A stretch of 18,681 bases of DNA from Methanothrix sp. GTDB lineage: Archaea > Halobacteriota > Methanosarcinia > Methanotrichales > Methanotrichaceae. The notes under the pieces were generated by a model. The model did no database searches and was not told where the DNA came from. It saw only the letters and a program-made list of their open reading frames with translations. The translations under genes and the position numbers were made by a program. Positions 15,283 through 18,681 of this stretch are shown here, piece by piece. Each line of letters opens with the position of its first letter. The stretch's first letter is position 1. Location: positions 1-18,681 of the forward strand of contig WOYM01000082.1 in the NCBI GenBank assembly GCA_011620785.1, read 5' to 3'.

Positions 15283-16923
15283 ATGCTCTATCGCCAAACA
15301 GCCCAGTCCATAGAGGAGCTATCCTCCGCCCCGCGCAGCTGTAAGGCGGAGTTGTGCTCCCGCCTGATTGCAGAGATGAAACCTGAATTGCTCTGCCCTA
15401 CGATCCGTCTCCTGTTGGGCCAGCTCTGGCCGCCCTGGGAGGGCAGAGAGATGGGGGTGGGGCCAGAGGGGATCGCTGCCGCTCTGGAGGAGATCTCAGA
15501 AGAGAATATATCCCGGCTCAGAGATCGAATGGGGGAGATGGGGCTGGTGGCGGAGGCTGCACTGGCGGAAAAAGGCCAGCATTCGCTCTCCAGTGAGCCT
15601 CTACAGTCCATGTCCGTATACGAACAGCTAAGGCGGATCTCTCTGATTCGGGGCAAGGACTCCGAACAGAGAAAGAACGCTCTTCTCCGGGGCCTCTTCC
15701 AGGATGCGAGTCCCCTTGAGGGAAAGTATATAGCTCGGACAGTTCTAGGAAATATGCTCGCCGGAATCGGCGATAAGACCATGCTTGCTGCTTTTGCTCT
15801 GGCCTTCTGCTGTGACCCGGATCAGATTCAGAGGGCCTATAGCCTCCTGCCGGACCCGGGCAAGATCGTCATCATGGCTGCCGGAAACCATTTGGAAAGA
15901 GCGTCCATCCAGCCGGGCATTCCCATAAAGCCGATGACGCTATGCGCCCTGAAGGCAGAGGATCTAAAGACCGCAAGAGAGGCGGGAGAGGAATCAGCGA
16001 GATGGGCGGTTTTACCCAGGTATCATGCCCTGAGGGTGCAGGTTCATAATACAGGAGATGGGGCTTATATCTTCAGCTCCCGGCAGAAGAACATCACCAC
16101 CTCGTTAAACGGCCTGGCCCAAAGGCTGAGCGGCATGGATGAGGAATTCATAATCGATGCCGATCTGATCGGCTTTCAGGAGGGGAAGATGTGCTCTCAA
16201 TCGGAGATGCTCAGGTATATCAACCGCCGCCGCCTCTCCCGAAGATGCAGCATATCGCCTGCCCTGCTAGCCTACGATCTTCTCTATCTTTCTGGTGAGG
16301 ACATCACCTCCCTGCCCTTCCAGGAGAGGCGAAAGAGGCTGCTGGAAGCTTTGGGCGAGCCCAGATCCATGCCCTTCCAGGGAATATCTGCGACCCGTGA
16401 ATGGATCGTCCTGGAGAAGGATCTAAAGAAGGACTCTATTCAGAGCCATCTGGACCGGATGGTGGAAGAGGGCGGAGTGGGCTTGATGGTGCGGAGCCTT
16501 ATGAGCCTCTACCGGCCTGGAGAATGCAGCAGATGCGATTTCTTTGTGGGAAGAGAGATGTCCATATCAGCCGTTATCGTCCGGGCGGAGTGGGGCAGGA
16601 GGAGCAGTGATCAGATCTTCTCTCGATTTCTCGTCGCTCTGCGAGAAGGGGACGACCTCGTACCAGTGGGCTGGATAGGGGGTCAATTGGGCCAGAAGGA
16701 TATTCTGGAGCTGGATCGTCAGTTGAAAGCTCTGGCCAGAGAATGGGATGATGCAGGTGTTTGTGTCAATCCCCAGGTTCTCCTCAACCTGAAGATCCAG
16801 GGTGCTCGCAGGAACGATAAGGGCTATGCCATCGTCCGCCCTCAGGTTTTAGGGATCGATCTTTTTGCCTCCTGGGAGGATGCGGATGAACTGAATAGGC
16901 TTTTTCCATCCTCTGGCCGATGA
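15283..16923 (+). CDS. Catalytically degenerate ATP-dependent DNA ligase homologue (pseudo-ligase)
   Basis: At 546 residues it has the length and domain order of archaeal ATP-dependent DNA ligases. The N-terminal DNA-binding domain is clear (SPLEGKYIARTVLGNMLAGI, about 143-162), the nucleotidyltransferase domain spans about 210-425, and an OB domain follows. The catalytic motifs are altered. Motif I, normally KYDGxR, reads R246-Y-H-A-L-R251, so the AMP-accepting lysine is arginine and the D and G are lost. Motif III reads DAD (292-294) instead of (E/D)GE. Motif IIIa is kept (YDLLYLSGED). Motif IV has R404 for the lysine (GLMVR). Motif V lacks both lysines (YRPGECSRCDFFVGRE). The motif VI RxDK is replaced by GIDL. 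The reading frame is intact, so this is a diverged protein, not a decaying gene. Self-adenylylation should be impossible. It may bind nicked or damaged DNA. It sits in an operon with a regulator and a radical SAM gene. Confidence 0.85.
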   Translation: MLYRQTAQSIEELSSAPRSCKAELCSRLIAEMKPELLCPTIRLLLGQLWPPWEGREMGVGPEGIAAALEEISEENISRLRDRMGEMGLVAEAALAEKGQHSLSSEPLQSMSVYEQLRRISLIRGKDSEQRKNALLRGLFQDASPLEGKYIARTVLGNMLAGIGDKTMLAAFALAFCCDPDQIQRAYSLLPDPGKIVIMAAGNHLERASIQPGIPIKPMTLCALKAEDLKTAREAGEESARWAVLPRYHALRVQVHNTGDGAYIFSSRQKNITTSLNGLAQRLSGMDEEFIIDADLIGFQEGKMCSQSEMLRYINRRRLSRRCSISPALLAYDLLYLSGEDITSLPFQERRKRLLEALGEPRSMPFQGISATREWIVLEKDLKKDSIQSHLDRMVEEGGVGLMVRSLMSLYRPGECSRCDFFVGREMSISAVIVRAEWGRRSSDQIFSRFLVALREGDDLVPVGWIGGQLGQKDILELDRQLKALAREWDDAGVCVNPQVLLNLKIQGARRNDKGYAIVRPQVLGIDLFASWEDADELNRLFPSSGR

Positions 16924-17774
16924 TCCTCAGAGCATTTGACCCCTGGAAGAGCGAGCTGTGCACCTGTCCTGCCAAGCTCAGCCTCAATCCCTATACCGGT
17001 TGCCCGCACGGCTGCCTTTACTGCTATGCCTCATCTTATATCCCCCGGTTCTATTCCTGCCGGCCGAAGGTCGATCTATTGAGGAGGCTTGACCGAGAGG
17101 CGGCCAAGGTCGTCCCCGGCCTATTTATTGCTATCTCCAACAGCTCTGATCCTTATCCTCCCATAGAAAAGGAGCTGGGATTGACCAGGGGGTGCCTGAG
17201 GATACTGAAAGATAGGAACTTTCGGGTGCAGATCATCACGAAGTCCGATCTGGTCACCAGGGATATCGATCTTCTCGCCGCAATGAAGGCGGCGGTGGCC
17301 GTCACAGTCACCACATTGGATGAGTCTCTAAGCCGGAGGCTGGAGCCGGGGGCGCCATCGCCAAAGAGAAGGCTCTTTGCACTGAATGAGCTCTCTCGGG
17401 CAGGAATACCCCTGTCAGCCAGAATCGATCCGATCATCCCGGGAATCAACGACTGCGGGATCGAGGACCTGGTCTGTTCCCTTCATTCCGCTGGGGTCAG
17501 GCATATAACCTCCTCCACATATAAGGCCCGGCCAGATAGCATAAAAAAAATCACCGCTGCCTTTCCGGAGGAGGGAACGGCGCTAAAAGAGCTCTTCTCT
17601 CGAGGAGGGAGATATTCGGGCAGCAGCTATCTTCCGGCTGATTTGAGAAGGAGCATTCTGGAGAATGTAAAATCCCATGCCCATCAGGCTGGCATCACCT
17701 TCTCCACCTGCCGGGAGGGATTCGTACTTGAGGGGGGCATAAGTTGCGATGGCTCTCATCTCCTGCCCCTGTAA
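16920..17774 (+). CDS. Radical SAM protein, spore photoproduct lyase-like (COG1533/SplB-like)
   Basis: The protein has 284 residues. The 4Fe-4S cluster motif CxxxCxxC is present at C28, C32 and C35 (TGCPHGCLYCYAS), within the NPYTGCPHGC context typical of the SplB-like family. Downstream family marks are SNSSDPYPPIEKELGLTR (around 114-131), IITKSDLVTRDIDLL and IDPIIPGIND. Spore photoproduct lyase uses the 5'-deoxyadenosyl radical to reverse a thymine dimer. Many archaeal family members have unknown substrates, so the reaction here is not known. Other cysteines are C14, C16 and C47, and CREGF near the end. The ATG overlaps the stop of the ligase-like gene by 4 bases (ATGA), showing translational coupling. 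Confidence 0.88.
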   Translation: MILRAFDPWKSELCTCPAKLSLNPYTGCPHGCLYCYASSYIPRFYSCRPKVDLLRRLDREAAKVVPGLFIAISNSSDPYPPIEKELGLTRGCLRILKDRNFRVQIITKSDLVTRDIDLLAAMKAAVAVTVTTLDESLSRRLEPGAPSPKRRLFALNELSRAGIPLSARIDPIIPGINDCGIEDLVCSLHSAGVRHITSSTYKARPDSIKKITAAFPEEGTALKELFSRGGRYSGSSYLPADLRRSILENVKSHAHQAGITFSTCREGFVLEGGISCDGSHLLPL

Positions 17775-17888
17775 TCAGCAGCTAAATTAACGAAGTGGAT
17801 AAAAAATAAATTGAATAGTTTGTATAAAATATAGATATCGAAAAAAATCATAAATGCAATGCGTCAACCTTATGGTGCCCTTTGCCCA

Positions 17889-17904
17889 CGAAAGTTTATT
17901 TATA
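17889..17904 (+). promoter_or_regulatory. BRE/TATA promoter for the repeat-protein gene
   Basis: CGAAAGTTTATTTATA combines a BRE-like CGAAAG with a TATA box. A start near 17928 would give a leader of about 75 bases, unusually long for this window. The 228-base gap also holds an AT-rich stretch (17795-17850) with nothing else recognised. Confidence 0.6.
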
Positions 17905-17990
17905 TGAAGAATAACTAGAATCCACGACGATTCTTCTTAAAAGGGAGGATGTTCAAGCCATAGTCATAAATGTCATATGCAAGAGCAAAA

Positions 17991-17995
17991 GGAGG
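17991..17995 (+). promoter_or_regulatory. Strong Shine-Dalgarno site of the repeat-protein gene
   Basis: AAAAGGAGG ends 7 bases before ATG 18003. It is among the strongest ribosome sites in the window and suggests high expression. Confidence 0.7.
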
Positions 17996-18002
17996 ATTCG
18001 AT

Positions 18003-18681
18003 ATGAAAAACGTTCTGGCCATCAGCATGGCCATCATGATAGCAGCCATTGTTATGATGCCTGCTCTGGGTTATTCTGAGGAGATGGCAGAAAATCCATC
18101 TTATACAGTGGCCTCGGCAGGAAATCAGTCTTATTCTGCAGGCTCTACAGGAAGTCAATCCTATACCGCTACATCAGCAGGAGTGCAGTCCAATACCGCA
18201 GCCAATGCGGGAAGAAATGGCTATAGCATCTCAACAGGAGTTGCCGCCCATAACCTCACCTCGGATATGGTAACAGAAGTAAATTCTGTGAGCGCCTCTC
18301 CAGAACTGGGCACGAGGGTTCCCTACTCCATCAAAGACGGATCCATGGTTCCTTACTCCATCCAGCAAGGATTCATTGTCCCATACTCGCCAAAGCTGGG
18401 ATCCATCGTTCCCTACTCGATCCAGATGGGATCATCTGCTTCGTACTCTATCAAGCTGATGGATGAGACCAACGCCACCCTACGAGGCACCTATCAGACC
18501 GTGAAGCTTGAGCCAAAGAAGCTGGGCAGCATTGCCCGCAAAGAGACCGTAGCACTGGCAGGCGAAACCCCGTCTGTTGCCGCGGTCGAGACACCAGAGG
18601 TCCAGGAAGCAGCTCTTAATGAGACTGTAGCTCTTAATGAGACTGTAGCTCTTAATGAGACTGTAGCTCTTAATGAGACTG
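18003..18681 (+). CDS. Secreted multi-repeat protein (3' end cut off by window)
   Basis: The open frame continues past the window, with 226 codons visible. The protein begins with a clear signal peptide (MKNVLAISMAIMIAAIVMMP, likely cut after ALG). Three repeat modules follow. Residues 31-80 are five 10-residue units with the pattern xQSYTAxSAG. Residues 101-150 are five further 10-residue units built on GSxVPYSI. From residue 204 a tandem ALNETV unit (18 bases) repeats to the window edge. Possible N-glycosylation sequons are NQS, NLT, NAT and one NET per ALNETV unit. It has no enzyme motif and no cysteines in the visible part. A cell-surface, sheath or extracellular-matrix role is plausible but only inferred. 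A strong promoter and ribosome site precede it. Confidence 0.8.
   Translation, partial: MKNVLAISMAIMIAAIVMMPALGYSEEMAENPSYTVASAGNQSYSAGSTGSQSYTATSAGVQSNTAANAGRNGYSISTGVAAHNLTSDMVTEVNSVSASPELGTRVPYSIKDGSMVPYSIQQGFIVPYSPKLGSIVPYSIQMGSSASYSIKLMDETNATLRGTYQTVKLEPKKLGSIARKETVALAGETPSVAAVETPEVQEAALNETVALNETVALNETVALNET
18093..18242 (+). repeat. Five 30-base (10-residue) imperfect repeats, SYTAxSAG type
   Basis: The units read NPSYTVASAG, NQSYSAGSTG, SQSYTATSAG, VQSNTAANAG and RNGYSISTGV. The period is exact at 10 residues, while the bases have diverged, so this is an older expansion. Confidence 0.75.
18303..18452 (+). repeat. Five 30-base (10-residue) imperfect repeats, GSxVPYSI type
   Basis: The units read ELGTRVPYSI, KDGSMVPYSI, QQGFIVPYSP, KLGSIVPYSI and QMGSSASYSI, with no gaps between them. 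The core is VPYSI. Confidence 0.8.
18612..18681 (+). repeat. Exact 18-base tandem repeat encoding ALNETV
   Basis: GCTCTTAATGAGACTGTA is repeated 3.9 times without a mismatch and runs off the window. The unit is in frame and each copy adds one NET sequon. The absence of mismatches points to recent expansion. Confidence 0.95.

Noticed and set aside
15283..16923. Annotation of the ligase-like gene as an active DNA ligase
   Set aside because: The motif I lysine and the key residues of motifs III, IV, V and VI are all replaced.
12871..18002. tRNA or other structured RNA genes in the intergenic gaps
   Set aside because: The gaps at 12871-13014, 13460-13637, 14757-14973 and 17775-18002 showed no T-loop or anticodon-stem pattern by eye.
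17973..18158. Minus-strand frame overlapping the repeat-protein start
   Set aside because: The plus strand has a strong SD, a signal peptide and a continuous repeat frame.
18612..18681. CRISPR array or noncoding satellite
   Set aside because: The repeats are 18 bases, contiguous without spacers, and in frame with a signal-peptide-bearing coding sequence.

Overview
The window comes from a methanogenic archaeon, most likely of the order Methanosarcinales and plausibly Methanothrix (Methanosaeta); the genus is an inference. The archaeal signs are topoisomerase VI (both subunits), archaeal RPA with its OB-fold partner, Nop5, BRE/TATA promoters and several starts that look leaderless. A DUF2099 protein (methanogenesis marker 8) points to a methanogen. 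An RPA with two OB folds and one zinc finger is the type described in Methanosarcina. No rRNA, tRNA, CRISPR array or insertion sequence was seen, and no gap between genes exceeds 300 bases.

Layout. Bases 1-10080 are all on the minus strand. In transcription order they are: rpa and an RPA-associated gene (one base apart); a stand-alone Lrp/AsnC effector domain, top6B, top6A and a metal-dependent amidohydrolase; a Trm112-like zinc protein; a membrane-anchored protein with a long acidic linker followed closely by pyrG; and, at the left edge, a truncated, visibly AT-richer AAA ATPase gene. BRE/TATA promoters can be seen before rpa, the RAM gene, the Trm112 gene and the linker-protein gene, so these are probably four transcription units.

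From 10304 the strand switches. nop5 has no fibrillarin gene beside it and is followed by a small secreted protein with its own apparently leaderless promoter. A convergent gene encodes methanogenesis marker 8. It shares a compact divergent promoter with a TrmB-like regulator gene that is broken by an apparent 2-base contraction in an AG run. ftsZ follows, with its own promoter and a hairpin/pyrimidine-tract terminator, but without secE/nusG.

The most unusual part is 14974-17774, a tightly packed three-gene operon. It encodes a winged-helix regulator, an ATP-dependent DNA-ligase-like protein, and a radical SAM protein of the spore-photoproduct-lyase-like family. The stop and start codons abut at the first junction and overlap by 4 bases at the second. 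The ligase-like protein keeps the full ligase architecture in an intact reading frame, yet the catalytic lysine and the key residues of motifs I, III, IV, V and VI are replaced. It reads as a pseudo-ligase paired with a putative lesion-acting radical enzyme, and is a candidate for an undescribed DNA-repair or DNA-sensing module.

The window ends inside a secreted protein gene built from two sets of five 10-residue repeats and a tandem ALNETV array rich in N-glycosylation sequons.
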